A stretch of DNA of 17,122 nt from JAGLCY01 sp965363725 (GCA_965363725.1 CBDTUS010000070.1:1-17122), one strand, 5' to 3'; counted from the stretch's first letter, positions 6,459 through 14,403 are shown. Notes: generated by a model not told the origin, from the letters alone. Made by a program: numbers and translations.

Positions 6459-8105
6459 TCAGCGGACCAGCATGACCTCCACGGAGGCAACCTTCCCGCC
6501 CGCCCTCATCTGGCAGATGTAGGTGCCGCTGGCCAGAGAACGGCCTGACCGATCCTGGCCGTCCCATTGGATTCGATTCAGTCCTCGGGGGAAGGTGCCA
6601 CGGGCGATAACTGCCAGCTTCTTGCCGGTGAGGTCGTAAACCGCCACCTCGCCCATGACATCCGCATCCGGGCTGAAGGCGATCGTGACCTGGGGATTGA
6701 AGGGGTTGGGGAAGGCGACAAGTTCGATCCGGCCCGGTTCCGGAAGGTCGCCGACGCCACTGAGCCCGGATTGCAGGCCCGCCACCTCGGCCAGGGTGCC
6801 GGCGCAGGCGATGGTGATCTGGGTGCCGATGTGGGCAGTGCCCTCAACCTGGGTCCAGGTGTCGGAGGTCTGGTGGTACCCGGGGTAGCTGCCGTAATCG
6901 TAGTCGATGGCCAGGAAGGCGGGAATTCCAGCCTGCTGGAAGGGCACGTGGTCGCTACCCCAGCTGTTGTAGTCCTTCTGGTTGCCGATGTCGGTGTGGA
7001 GGTTGGTCTGATTCTCCATGATCGACATGAGCCATTCCCAGGACGTTTCTCCTTCAATGCGCACCGCGTAGTGCGTGTTGAAATAGGAGACCATGTCCAT
7101 GGTGATGGCCGCGATGATGTTCCGGCCTTCGTTGGCCGCATCATCAACGAAATGGTAGCTGCCGTACAGACCCTGTTCCTCGGAATCGAAGAGCACGAAC
7201 TGCACCGTGCGTTCGAAATCCATGGCGGCGGAGATCCGCGCGATTTCCATGACCGCCGCCGTCCCGGACCCGTTGTCTTCGGCTCCCGGCGCCAGGCTGG
7301 TCGGGTTCGGTGAAATGGAATCGTAGTGCCCCCCGACGACGATGATTTCATCGGGATAGGTGGTCCCCGTTTTGGTGGCCACGATATTCCGGCAAGGCAC
7401 TCCTCCGGAGGTGAAGGGGTCGAAGGTCACGGTGTAACCGTAGCCCGTCAACTTGTCGGCCAAAAAGTCGGCGACCAGGTCCTTGTCCGCGGTGCTGAAA
7501 TATCGTGTCGATACCGACCGCAATCCGTTGTAGAAGAAGTAGGCGTGGCCACTGATCTCCTGGATGGTCTGGAAAAAGGCCGGTCCACTGACATTGGCCA
7601 CGAATTCCTCGATCTCCGAGGCATCCTTGGACCGATCCATGACAGGTGCGAGGACGGCCTCCCCCAGGTGGCGATCCCAGCCGGCCGGCGGCGCCTCCAG
7701 GGGGATGCGGGTGCGGTTCAACTGGACCGCCGCGAAACCTTCGCTTTGGGCAGCGGAAACCTCGACCACAAACACCGCGCCGTTCTGCCAGTGCACATGA
7801 CCCAATTCCCCGATGATTCGACCGGCCTCGATCGATTCATGGGGATGGCATTTGCCCTGGATCAGGAAAAATTCACCTTCGGAGAATTGCGGCACAAATA
7901 CGTCGCCGAAACGGGTTTCATGGCCGGGAGTAAGCCGGTCGGCGACCAGCAGGCCGCCGGGAACCACGTAGGTCAACACGGAAAGGTTGGGTCGCTCCGG
8001 ATGAATGTCCCGCCCTGTTGCGCCGGGCAAAAAAGAAATACCCACTGCCTGGGCGAGGCAGGGCAACAGCGTTAGGGCCAGAACCAGAATCATCGTTGGG
8101 CGCAT
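6459..8105 (-). CDS. Secreted M28 family zinc aminopeptidase/peptidase with C-terminal FlgD-like domain
   Basis: Extracellular metallo-exopeptidase of 548 residues. A signal peptide (1-20, ending A-Q-A) is followed by a 150-residue N-terminal region of unclear fold. The M28 catalytic domain is at about 195-445. Its metal and catalytic residues are all present: H260 and D262 in GGHYDS, D277 in GAEDNGSG, E309-E310 in FDSEEQG, D337 in TMDMVS and H411 in YHQTSD, so the enzyme should be active with two zinc ions. The last 84 residues (about 464-548) are a FlgD-like Ig domain beginning PNPFNP and ending SGRSLASGTYICQMRAGG, a tag typical of secreted proteins in FCB-group bacteria. The open frame reaches an ATG at 8147, but ATG 8105 begins the signal peptide and has GGGAG six bases upstream. 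It follows the M36-like gene in the same direction, with hairpins between. Confidence 0.92.
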   Translation of the reverse strand: MRPTMILVLALTLLPCLAQAVGISFLPGATGRDIHPERPNLSVLTYVVPGGLLVADRLTPGHETRFGDVFVPQFSEGEFFLIQGKCHPHESIEAGRIIGELGHVHWQNGAVFVVEVSAAQSEGFAAVQLNRTRIPLEAPPAGWDRHLGEAVLAPVMDRSKDASEIEEFVANVSGPAFFQTIQEISGHAYFFYNGLRSVSTRYFSTADKDLVADFLADKLTGYGYTVTFDPFTSGGVPCRNIVATKTGTTYPDEIIVVGGHYDSISPNPTSLAPGAEDNGSGTAAVMEIARISAAMDFERTVQFVLFDSEEQGLYGSYHFVDDAANEGRNIIAAITMDMVSYFNTHYAVRIEGETSWEWLMSIMENQTNLHTDIGNQKDYNSWGSDHVPFQQAGIPAFLAIDYDYGSYPGYHQTSDTWTQVEGTAHIGTQITIACAGTLAEVAGLQSGLSGVGDLPEPGRIELVAFPNPFNPQVTIAFSPDADVMGEVAVYDLTGKKLAVIARGTFPRGLNRIQWDGQDRSGRSLASGTYICQMRAGGKVASVEVMLVR

Positions 8106-8145
8106 GAAAGACTCCCGATTGTCGTCTGAAAGTAGTCTATGTTCC

Positions 8146-8179
8146 ACCGCCCCGCCGATCCGGTGACCAGCGGGGCGGT
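8146..8179 (-). terminator. GC-rich hairpin between the two protease genes
   Basis: ACCGCCCCGC and GCGGGGCGGT (8170-8179 and 8146-8155) form a perfect 10-bp stem with a 14-base loop. It is not followed by a T-run in either direction, so it may be a Rho-independent terminator of weak type, an mRNA-end stabiliser, or an attenuating structure before the M28 gene. Confidence 0.45.
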
Positions 8180-8187
8180 ATCTGCAA

Positions 8188-8211
8188 ATTTACGGTCTGA
8201 CGACCGCAAAT
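8188..8211 (-). terminator. Hairpin just after the M36-like protease stop codon
   Basis: A 10-bp stem (8202-8211 with 8188-8197) closes a 4-base loop. One position is G-U in minus-strand RNA and A-C in plus-strand RNA, which fits a structure selected in the minus-strand transcript. It begins 6 bases after the TAA at 8218-8220. Only a short T-run (TTT) follows. Confidence 0.45.
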
Positions 8212-8217
8212 GCACTT

Positions 8218-11200
8218 TTATTTCACCAGCATCATCCGGCCTGTTTCCGACTTGAGGTCGGTCTGGACCCGATAGTAATAGGTTCCACTGGCTACGCGAC
8301 GCCCGCCGTTGTCCGCTCCGTCCCACTGGATGGTGTGGGTGGCGCGGGCCAGATGGCCGTCGACGAGGGTTTTGACCAGCCGGCCGCTGAGGTCGTAGAC
8401 ATGCACGGACACACGGCCTTCGCGGGGCAGATCGAACTTGATGTTCGTGATCGGGTTGAAGGGGTTCGGATAGTTGTCGTACACGGTAAACGTCGTCGGC
8501 AGCGCGCTCTTGACCGTGTATTCGATCTCTCCGCCCATGGCGTATTCCGCACCGTCGCGCAGTTCGCGCAGGCTGTAGTACAGCACCGTCCCGATCTCGA
8601 AGCTGGACGTGTCGTCCGTGAATTCGATGTGACCGGATTCACTGCTCACCGGTTGTGTGGTGATCCGCTGGGGATCCTCACCAACCGTGCGGCGGTACAC
8701 GTTGAAGGCCTCGATGTTGGCGGGATTGTAGTCCCAGACCAGTTGACGGCCTGCGCCCTGTTCGTTGATCACGACCCTGGGCGTCTCGACCGCTACCACG
8801 AAATCGGTAACCGTCACGTTGAGGCACCACGCGTTGAGGACCCCGGTGTCCCCGCCGGCGTTGTCGCTGATGAAAAGCGTCCACATGCCGATGGGGCTTT
8901 CGCCGTCGAAGTCGCTCATGCTCCCGGGCCCGTCCGGCTCGGTAACGAGGTCATAGTTCGTCATGATGTCGTCATCCAGGCTGCCGGTTCGGTTGTGCAG
9001 ACGCACCGTCGTTCCCGCGGGACTCGTCAATTCGAGGATGAGGTCGCCCCTCCAGGTGTGGGTCAGGTCGATGTCCACGTTGACGTCCACCATGATGTCG
9101 CCTTCGGTAACGGCGATCTGCGTCGAGACGCCGACCGGATCACTGTCGGGGATGGCCAGGCCCGGCGTGTCGCAGTAGCTCAGCTCCACGCGCGGGGCCA
9201 GACCGAAGTTGATGCCGGTCGCATGTTCGCCGTCGCCCAGGGCCACCGTCTGCGGTGCGGTCCCGTAACCCTCCAGGGTCGCGGTCACCGTGTAGGTGTT
9301 GGCGTACATGCCTTCGATCATCCAGGTGCCGTCGGGGTTGGACAGGGCGCTGTAGCCGCCGGGGCTGGCTTCGATGAGGACGCCGCCGGGGCTGCCGCCC
9401 AGGACCACCACTTCACCGGACATGCTGGCGGTGCCCGCACCTTCGGAAGCCGTCAGGAACAGGGCCGTGTTCTCCAGCAGCTTGACGCCCTCGGCAGGAT
9501 CGGCCAAGGCTGCGAAATTGAAGCCGAAGAGCACGATCTGGGCGCTGGCGGGATTGGGGTTGTCGTCAAACACCATGATCCCCGCATTGTCGGGTTCGTC
9601 GCTCGTGCCCATCACGACGTAGGCATCCGGGTTGGTCTTGTAGGAATCCTGGTCCCCGAAACCGGAATAGGTCACCGGAAGGTTGCCAGACACCTCGTGA
9701 GGCATGCTCATGATGGGATGGAACTCCATCCCGGGGATTACCACCAGGGGGCCAGATTCGTCGCCATCCCAGTCGAAGCCGTGCACGACGTCGTTGGCGT
9801 AGGTGGGATAGCCCGGAGAACTGATCGCGTCGTAGGCCACCTCGCCGCCCTCGGACAGCAGCTTGCCGCCGCCGCCCACGAAGGCCTCGATGGACGACCG
9901 GTAGGTCGCGCTGGCGATCGGATCGGTGTTGGCACCAGACGAGGAGATGAGGAAACTGTACCCGCCCCAGGAGGCCGGATCACTGGTCGCCGCGTCTTCC
10001 TCGACTACGACCCAGCCGGCCTCGGTCAGGATGGCGGCCATGCTGTCCGCCGAAAGTCCCTTGAGGGCTTCGTCGCGCATGTGGGCAGGCAGGGGTTCCT
10101 TGTCGGTGGAATACTTGATCTCCACCTTGCCCGAAGTGTCGTCGTCCAGGATCAACACCACGCCCAGGGCATCGATGATGCTGAAGGTGTGCGGTCCGTC
10201 CACGGTGGTGTTGGATTGGCTGCTGCCGTCCGTCGCGGTGATCGAATACTCGAACACGTCGCCGATGGCCAGGCTGCCGGCCGCTTCGGGAAACGACACG
10301 CTGAACATGCCGCCACCCATGTCGACCATCGCCAGATCGGACTGGGTCACGTTGTTGAGCGAGTACGAAACATACGCCGAGGAGATCGATCCGTTGTCGG
10401 TGATCATTGCGTTGACCGCCGCGGGCCAGGTCAACAGAGGTTGATCGCGCATGGGTGCGTGAGTGATGACCGGGAACTCCGCGTCGGGGCCAAGCACGAA
10501 ACTGAACACGTCGGCGGGCGCCGTGGTCGGGGCCGAAGCCGAAATGGCGGCGTCGTCCGTCACCGTCAGGTAATACTCGACGGTGGTGTTGTAGCCGGGA
10601 CCGGGAATTTCCCCCGCCCATTCGTTGAAGTTGCCCGTTGCCATCATGACTGCTTCGGTGTAGGCGCCGACGCCGTCGTAGCGGTAGTTCAGTTTCACCG
10701 CGTCACCCGCGGAAATGGGGCTGGTGTGGGAAATGGTCGTCACGACCGGATAGGGCCCGACGTTGTCTTCGTTGTCCCCCAGCGCGGTGTGATTGAATTC
10801 CAGCAGGTAGGTGGCGCCGATCCCCCGGCCGCCGAAGGCCTGGAAGATGTAGCCCACGTGGGTCCCGCCGTAAAGGGCCTGGTCGGCCGCGACCATACCG
10901 TCGGCATAGTCCTGGAAGGAGGCGTTGACACCGGTGTAGAACATCCCCTCGATGGTGAGTTGGTCAGCCACCTGGCCGCCCACGAGGTTGCGAAAATCCC
11001 ACCAGGCGGCGGAGATGATCTCCCCGTCGGAGTGCACCTGGCCCACGATGTCTTCCGGGTAGTGCTTGTCGGTGTCGGTGCGGCGCAGGAAGGGCGGAGG
11101 ACCGGGGTTGTAGCTCGTCGCATCCCACTCCCCGACCAGCGGGTTGTCGCCGTAGGTGGCGCCGAAGTAGTCGCCGAAGCCTTCGCTGATCGCGCCGGAC

Positions 11201-12489
11201 TCGCCAGCGTAGATGAACCCGGGCACCACATCGTTGTGAACGGCATGGCCGTACTCGTGGAGCACGATTTCGCCGTCGTCCGCATCGTCGACCCCACCAT
11301 CACCGTAACGGATCCGGTCTTGGCTGGGGCTGTAGTCCGAATTGTCATCGCTGCCCTGGTGAGCGAAGCAATTGGTAACCCGATTGCGGGCGTTCGCAAT
11401 GCCCAGGGTGTTCTGGAAGTACTCCTGAAATTCGTTGATGTGGTAGTAGACGTTCACTTCCTGGAAGTGGCCGGCCACGATGGTCGGATCGTAACTGTAG
11501 ACCAGGCTGGGCTCGTTGGCCCGCGGGCCGCTGCTGTTGAAGACCTCCACCCAGGGGCCGACCAGCAGACCGGAGCCGTCCAGGTTGGTCAGGCTGACCG
11601 GATCGACGACGCCGGGCAGTTGCGGATCGAATTCGCGCCAGTGGTAGCGCTCGGGATGGTCGTTCAGGGGGTTGGCGATGAACACGTCACCCGTACCTAC
11701 AGCAGTGGCACCCTTGTCGCGCACAGAGCTGCGAACGTTGTCCACCGGCGGGGTGATGAATTCCGGCTTGTCCTCGGGCTTGATGCACACCAGAAGATCG
11801 CGTGTCTGCACGGCCTGGCTGGTGCTGGCGTCGATGAAGATTTCCCAGTCGCCATAGGGCCGGTAGGTGGGCGTTTCGGTGCGCCAGGTGAGCCGGTCCT
11901 CGTTGCCATTGCGGAGGATGACCAGATCGGCCTTGGGCTCGGCGCGGGTCTCACCATCGCCGCCGATCAGCTCCAGGGCCCGGGCCATGGCGCCGGCGCG
12001 GTCCAGGAAGGCCTTGTCCACGCGGAGATTGAACTCCCCTCTGCCCACGTCGTTGGTGACGAACAGCACCTGGAGATCGTGGGTCAGATGGGTCACGACA
12101 TAACCGTTGTGGACGGGCACCCCGTTAACGTAGGCCTGTTTCCAGACATGAAGCCCACTGATGGAATTGGTGGTCCGCACATCCTGCAGGACCGCATCCC
12201 CGAACAGGACTCCGCCGGCCTTGTCCGCAACCGCTTCCTGACCGAAGAGGGTCAGGGCGTTGGCGGCGATGAATTGGCCTGCCACTTCTGCGGCGGAGCC
12301 GATCCCGGGCTTCCGGTCGGTGTTGACCAGCTTACGGGCGCTGCCGTCTTCGTGGAGCTGGACGATGACCCCGAGGTCCTGCCCGGCGTCCACGCCCAGG
12401 GTCGTGTAGTCGGCAGCCAGGGTTGGGCCGGCCCCCGACAGCAGGGCGACCGCCAAAATCAGGATGGAGGCATTAACTGTTTTCTTCAT
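8218..12489 (-). CDS. Very large secreted M36-like (fungalysin-type) metalloprotease with GATase-like, regulatory, P and FlgD-like domains
   Basis: Secreted protease of 1423 residues. The signal peptide is at 1-25 (GPTLA-A). An FTP/PepSY-type inhibitory propeptide follows (about 50-235; SGLHVWKQAYVNGVPVHNG is typical). The gluzincin catalytic region is at about 340-560 with HEYGH (H411, E412, H415) and E436 in ISEGFGDYF as third zinc ligand; VHSDGEI near 485-491 resembles the conserved M36 downstream motif. Beta-rich segments fill 575-770. Residues about 775-1013 look like a glutamine-amidotransferase-like Rossmann domain (VVLILDDD, YSFLISSSG, FVGGGGKLLSEGGE). About 1021-1097 is a carboxypeptidase-regulatory-like fold. 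About 1104-1228 is a proprotein-convertase P domain (HTWRGDLILELTSPAGT). About 1235-1330 is an FN3-like segment, and 1336-1423 the FlgD-like domain. GGGAG precedes the ATG by six bases. HEYGH differs from the HEYTH of classical M36, so the subfamily is unsure. Confidence 0.9.
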   Translation of the reverse strand: MKKTVNASILILAVALLSGAGPTLAADYTTLGVDAGQDLGVIVQLHEDGSARKLVNTDRKPGIGSAAEVAGQFIAANALTLFGQEAVADKAGGVLFGDAVLQDVRTTNSISGLHVWKQAYVNGVPVHNGYVVTHLTHDLQVLFVTNDVGRGEFNLRVDKAFLDRAGAMARALELIGGDGETRAEPKADLVILRNGNEDRLTWRTETPTYRPYGDWEIFIDASTSQAVQTRDLLVCIKPEDKPEFITPPVDNVRSSVRDKGATAVGTGDVFIANPLNDHPERYHWREFDPQLPGVVDPVSLTNLDGSGLLVGPWVEVFNSSGPRANEPSLVYSYDPTIVAGHFQEVNVYYHINEFQEYFQNTLGIANARNRVTNCFAHQGSDDNSDYSPSQDRIRYGDGGVDDADDGEIVLHEYGHAVHNDVVPGFIYAGESGAISEGFGDYFGATYGDNPLVGEWDATSYNPGPPPFLRRTDTDKHYPEDIVGQVHSDGEIISAAWWDFRNLVGGQVADQLTIEGMFYTGVNASFQDYADGMVAADQALYGGTHVGYIFQAFGGRGIGATYLLEFNHTALGDNEDNVGPYPVVTTISHTSPISAGDAVKLNYRYDGVGAYTEAVMMATGNFNEWAGEIPGPGYNTTVEYYLTVTDDAAISASAPTTAPADVFSFVLGPDAEFPVITHAPMRDQPLLTWPAAVNAMITDNGSISSAYVSYSLNNVTQSDLAMVDMGGGMFSVSFPEAAGSLAIGDVFEYSITATDGSSQSNTTVDGPHTFSIIDALGVVLILDDDTSGKVEIKYSTDKEPLPAHMRDEALKGLSADSMAAILTEAGWVVVEEDAATSDPASWGGYSFLISSSGANTDPIASATYRSSIEAFVGGGGKLLSEGGEVAYDAISSPGYPTYANDVVHGFDWDGDESGPLVVIPGMEFHPIMSMPHEVSGNLPVTYSGFGDQDSYKTNPDAYVVMGTSDEPDNAGIMVFDDNPNPASAQIVLFGFNFAALADPAEGVKLLENTALFLTASEGAGTASMSGEVVVLGGSPGGVLIEASPGGYSALSNPDGTWMIEGMYANTYTVTATLEGYGTAPQTVALGDGEHATGINFGLAPRVELSYCDTPGLAIPDSDPVGVSTQIAVTEGDIMVDVNVDIDLTHTWRGDLILELTSPAGTTVRLHNRTGSLDDDIMTNYDLVTEPDGPGSMSDFDGESPIGMWTLFISDNAGGDTGVLNAWCLNVTVTDFVVAVETPRVVINEQGAGRQLVWDYNPANIEAFNVYRRTVGEDPQRITTQPVSSESGHIEFTDDTSSFEIGTVLYYSLRELRDGAEYAMGGEIEYTVKSALPTTFTVYDNYPNPFNPITNIKFDLPREGRVSVHVYDLSGRLVKTLVDGHLARATHTIQWDGADNGGRRVASGTYYYRVQTDLKSETGRMMLVK

Positions 12490-12613
12490 GAAATTCTCCC
12501 CCCCGGACCAAGCGATTCCCGTGGCCTTGAATTTCCATTCGATCTGGGAAATTGGCCGCTTTCGAGCCCGGTATTTGGGTGACTACGGTCGATTTGGAAT
12601 TGTCGTAACTCCT

Positions 12614-12643
12614 ACCATATCAGTATTTGTTTGATAATAGCAA
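12614..12643 (-). promoter_or_regulatory. Predicted promoter of the large protease gene (TTGCTA-N18-TATGGT, extended -10)
   Basis: On the minus strand TTGCTA (12638-12643) and TATGGT (12614-12619) are 18 bases apart. TG sits one base before the -10, the extended -10 arrangement. The same layout and an 11-base identical -10 region occur upstream of the 13965-14240 gene, which strengthens both. The implied leader is about 118 bases. Confidence 0.5.
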
Positions 12644-12756
12644 TCAATTAATCAGAATTAATACCAATTCGCAACTTCAAGTAGCTACCGCCTGAGTAAT
12701 TATCCGACATTATTTCAATGGTTTATGGCATTTGCCTAAATGGGATTATTTTGGTC

Positions 12757-12785
12757 TTGATTGATCCCGCTCTTTGTTCTAGGAT
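12757..12785 (+). promoter_or_regulatory. Predicted promoter of the rightward secreted-protein gene
   Basis: TTGATT (12757-12762), 17 bases, then TAGGAT (12780-12785). A second, weaker candidate is TTGTAA near 12857 with TATCTG 17 bases later. Either would leave a leader before the ATG at 12912; I cannot choose with certainty. Confidence 0.35.
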
Positions 12786-12911
12786 CAGTGGGAACCGCGA
12801 TTCGTCGAGGGGCAGACGGGGGATTATGAGGGAAATTATGAATCCATATGGCCTTCTTGTAACGCGGTTTCTGATCGAATATCTGAAATCTACCATCCTT
12901 GGAGGGAAACC

Positions 12912-13901
12912 ATGCGTACCTTGTGGATCGTCCTTTGGGCGACAGTATCGATTGCTGGAGTAGCCATTGCCCAGGATAAACCCCAACCCGGTCCCGCCTT
13001 TTACGTGCCGTTGGACAAGATGGGCACTGACGCCATCGGTGACGATTGCGGCGACCCCATTATCCTGAATCTACCTGGGGACATTCCCTACAATCACGTC
13101 AGCACCACCTGCGGCCGGGGGAATTCATTCGGGGATCCTTGCCTTTCGGGTCATAACGTAGGCGAAGATGTGGTTTACGAACTCAACGTGACGTCGGAAA
13201 TCACCGTAAATTTCACGGTGGAATCGGGAACCCCCGAAATTTTCTTCGATGCCGGCCTCGCCATCGGGACCACTTGCCCCATTGGAGAATCCTGCTTTGC
13301 GTCCGAGACCTACGCGGATGTCACCAAGACCCTCGGGCCCCTGACATTGGCCCCGGGTACTTATTTCTTCGCTATCGACGTGAGCACCATAGCGGGAGGT
13401 TGCATCGAGGCTTATACCCTGGATATTTACGAACCCCCCACCGTCCCGGCTAACAACATGTGCGAGAATCCAGAAGTCCTTCCTTTGGGTCCCTTTGACC
13501 TCGACGGTTCCACCACCAGTGCGACCAATAATTACGACTCCGCCCTCTGCACCGGTTACGAAGCGGAGGGTCACGATGTGGTCTACATCACCTGCCTGGC
13601 CAACGGCGCCACGCTCGAAGTCACCATGACCACCGCCGGCTGGGACGACTCCCTGTACCTGGTCCTGGACTGCGCCGACATCGCCGGCACCTGCGTGGCG
13701 GGATCGGACGAATTTCCGGATGGCTCCAACTTTTCCTACACCAACACGTCCGGGGAGCACCAGCAGCTATTCCTCATCGTCGATGGATACGGACTGGAAT
13801 CTTTCGGAGATTTCACCATCAGCGGAACCAACGAGGGCGGCTGCGAACCCGTCGGTATCGAAAAGGTCGGCTGGGGAGCGATCAAGAGCCTGTTCCGGTA
13901 G
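12912..13901 (+). CDS. Secreted cysteine-rich protein with two tandem beta-sandwich repeats and a short W-G-x-I-K-x-L-F-R C-terminus
   Basis: Function unknown. The 329-residue product has a signal peptide (1-20, AIA-Q). Two diverged repeats of about 125 residues follow (about 44-172 and 181-306). Each opens with an N/D-x-C-x-x-P-x-x-L pattern, passes a D-V-V-Y strand (86-89 and 222-225), and ends with a strand pair containing Y/L-F-x-x-D-x/V-D. The pattern resembles PPC-type pre-peptidase C-terminal beta-sandwich domains. Twelve cysteines, about six per half, suggest disulfides and an extracytoplasmic site. The end (GIEKVGWGAIKSLFR) is not a FlgD-like domain, unlike other secreted proteins in this window, and may be a separate short sorting signal. 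GGAGGG five bases before the ATG supports the start. A strong hairpin follows the stop, so it is probably monocistronic. Confidence 0.85.
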   Translation: MRTLWIVLWATVSIAGVAIAQDKPQPGPAFYVPLDKMGTDAIGDDCGDPIILNLPGDIPYNHVSTTCGRGNSFGDPCLSGHNVGEDVVYELNVTSEITVNFTVESGTPEIFFDAGLAIGTTCPIGESCFASETYADVTKTLGPLTLAPGTYFFAIDVSTIAGGCIEAYTLDIYEPPTVPANNMCENPEVLPLGPFDLDGSTTSATNNYDSALCTGYEAEGHDVVYITCLANGATLEVTMTTAGWDDSLYLVLDCADIAGTCVAGSDEFPDGSNFSYTNTSGEHQQLFLIVDGYGLESFGDFTISGTNEGGCEPVGIEKVGWGAIKSLFR

Positions 13902-13926
13902 ACGAAACAGCTTTTTTTCAATACAT

Positions 13927-13949
13927 GGGGCCCGGACCTGCCGGGCCCC
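13927..13949. terminator. Strong GC hairpin between convergent genes
   Basis: GGGGCCCGG and CCGGGCCCC form a perfect 9-bp stem with a 5-base loop, followed on the plus strand by TTGATT. It lies 25 bases after the plus-strand stop at 13901 and 15 bases after the end of the minus-strand gene, so it can serve both. The T-run after it is short. Confidence 0.65.
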
Positions 13950-13964
13950 TTGATTGGACCGGGA

Positions 13965-14240
13965 TCAGGGAGCTACGGACACCTCACCCCAGTGGATAGG
14001 AACGATGGATTGATCGGCGCCCCTTACCCCGAAGTTCTTACCGCCGCCGGACCTGAGAATGGTGTGCCCGCCAACCGAGGCCAGATTCGTGTCCAGGGGC
14101 ACGTAAGCGTCGACGATCCGCACGTCGAGCGTGTCGGCCGCCAGGGCGGGCCGGGGGAAGATGTGGGGCTGGATTTGCTGGTATACCAGGCAAATGGCGA
14201 TGATCGTCAGAACGATTTTGGTGAACCGGTCAACCTTCAT
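13965..14240 (-). CDS. Small exported or membrane-anchored protein of unknown function, 91 residues
   Basis: I do not recognise a named family. The N-terminus (MKVDRFTK then a hydrophobic helix at about 9-20) is a signal peptide or anchor. The sequence P-A-L-A-A-D at 31-36 could be a cleavage site, leaving a mature domain of about 57 residues. That part has a beta-rich start (TLDVRIVDAYVPLD), a Gly/Ser turn region (SGGGKNFG) and an end with PIHWGEVSVAP. No cysteine remains in the predicted mature domain; the only cysteine (C17) lies in the helix. From memory, short proteins that start in a similar D-R-F-T-K-x-V-L-T-x-I-A fashion recur in several bacterial phyla, usually as hypothetical proteins. 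A clear GAGGAGG lies six bases before the ATG, and a good promoter lies further upstream, so I regard it as a real gene. It is convergent with the preceding gene. Confidence 0.8.
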   Translation of the reverse strand: MKVDRFTKIVLTIIAICLVYQQIQPHIFPRPALAADTLDVRIVDAYVPLDTNLASVGGHTILRSGGGKNFGVRGADQSIVPIHWGEVSVAP

Positions 14241-14288
14241 CGGGAGCCTCCTCAGGGGGTGCAGGGATCAAGTGTCACGACCATATTT

Positions 14289-14318
14289 ACCATATCAGAT
14301 GAGGTGATGCGTCAGCAA
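14289..14318 (-). promoter_or_regulatory. Predicted promoter of the 91-residue protein gene (TTGCTG-N18-TATGGT, extended -10)
   Basis: TTGCTG (14313-14318) and TATGGT (14289-14294) on the minus strand, 18 bases apart, with TG one base before the -10. It matches the protease promoter at 12614-12643 in hexamers, spacing and the CTGATATGGTA core. The leader would be about 42 bases and contains the GAGGAGG site. Confidence 0.55.
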
Positions 14319-14380
14319 TCGTGAGGGGTAGGACAAAAGCCACCGTAACAACGCGGATGGAATATTTGGGAGGGACAGTC

Positions 14381-14403
14381 CGCCAGAATGTGATATTCTG
14401 GCG
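14381..14403. promoter_or_regulatory. 9-bp perfect inverted repeat upstream of the LVIVD gene
   Basis: CGCCAGAAT and ATTCTGGCG are separated by five bases. No T-run follows on either side, so an operator-type protein site or a leader hairpin is more likely than a terminator. It lies 145 bases before the ATG at 14548. Confidence 0.4.

Larger units (their letters stand above)
12490..12911. other. 422-bp AT-rich divergent intergenic region
   Basis: It separates the large leftward protease gene from the rightward secreted-protein gene. The stretch at about 12600-12760 is much richer in A and T than its surroundings and holds predicted promoters for both directions. A pair of ATTAAT hexamers 10 bases apart (12647-12652 and 12657-12662) lies just upstream of the leftward promoter. 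Short open frames on both strands here lack ribosome binding sites, and I do not call them genes. Confidence 0.7.

Noticed and set aside
8335..12582. A 1415-codon open frame on the plus strand, antisense to the large protease
   Set aside because: Its translation is rich in His, Arg, Gly, Val and Asp with no domain, signal peptide or ribosome site, as expected when a high-GC gene with G/C at third positions is read on the opposite strand. The minus-strand frame has clear protein domains.
12718..12986. Short open frames on both strands in the 12490-12911 gap (81 and 87 codons)
   Set aside because: No ribosome binding sites, they overlap each other and the well-supported gene at 12912, and the sequence has the character of a promoter region.
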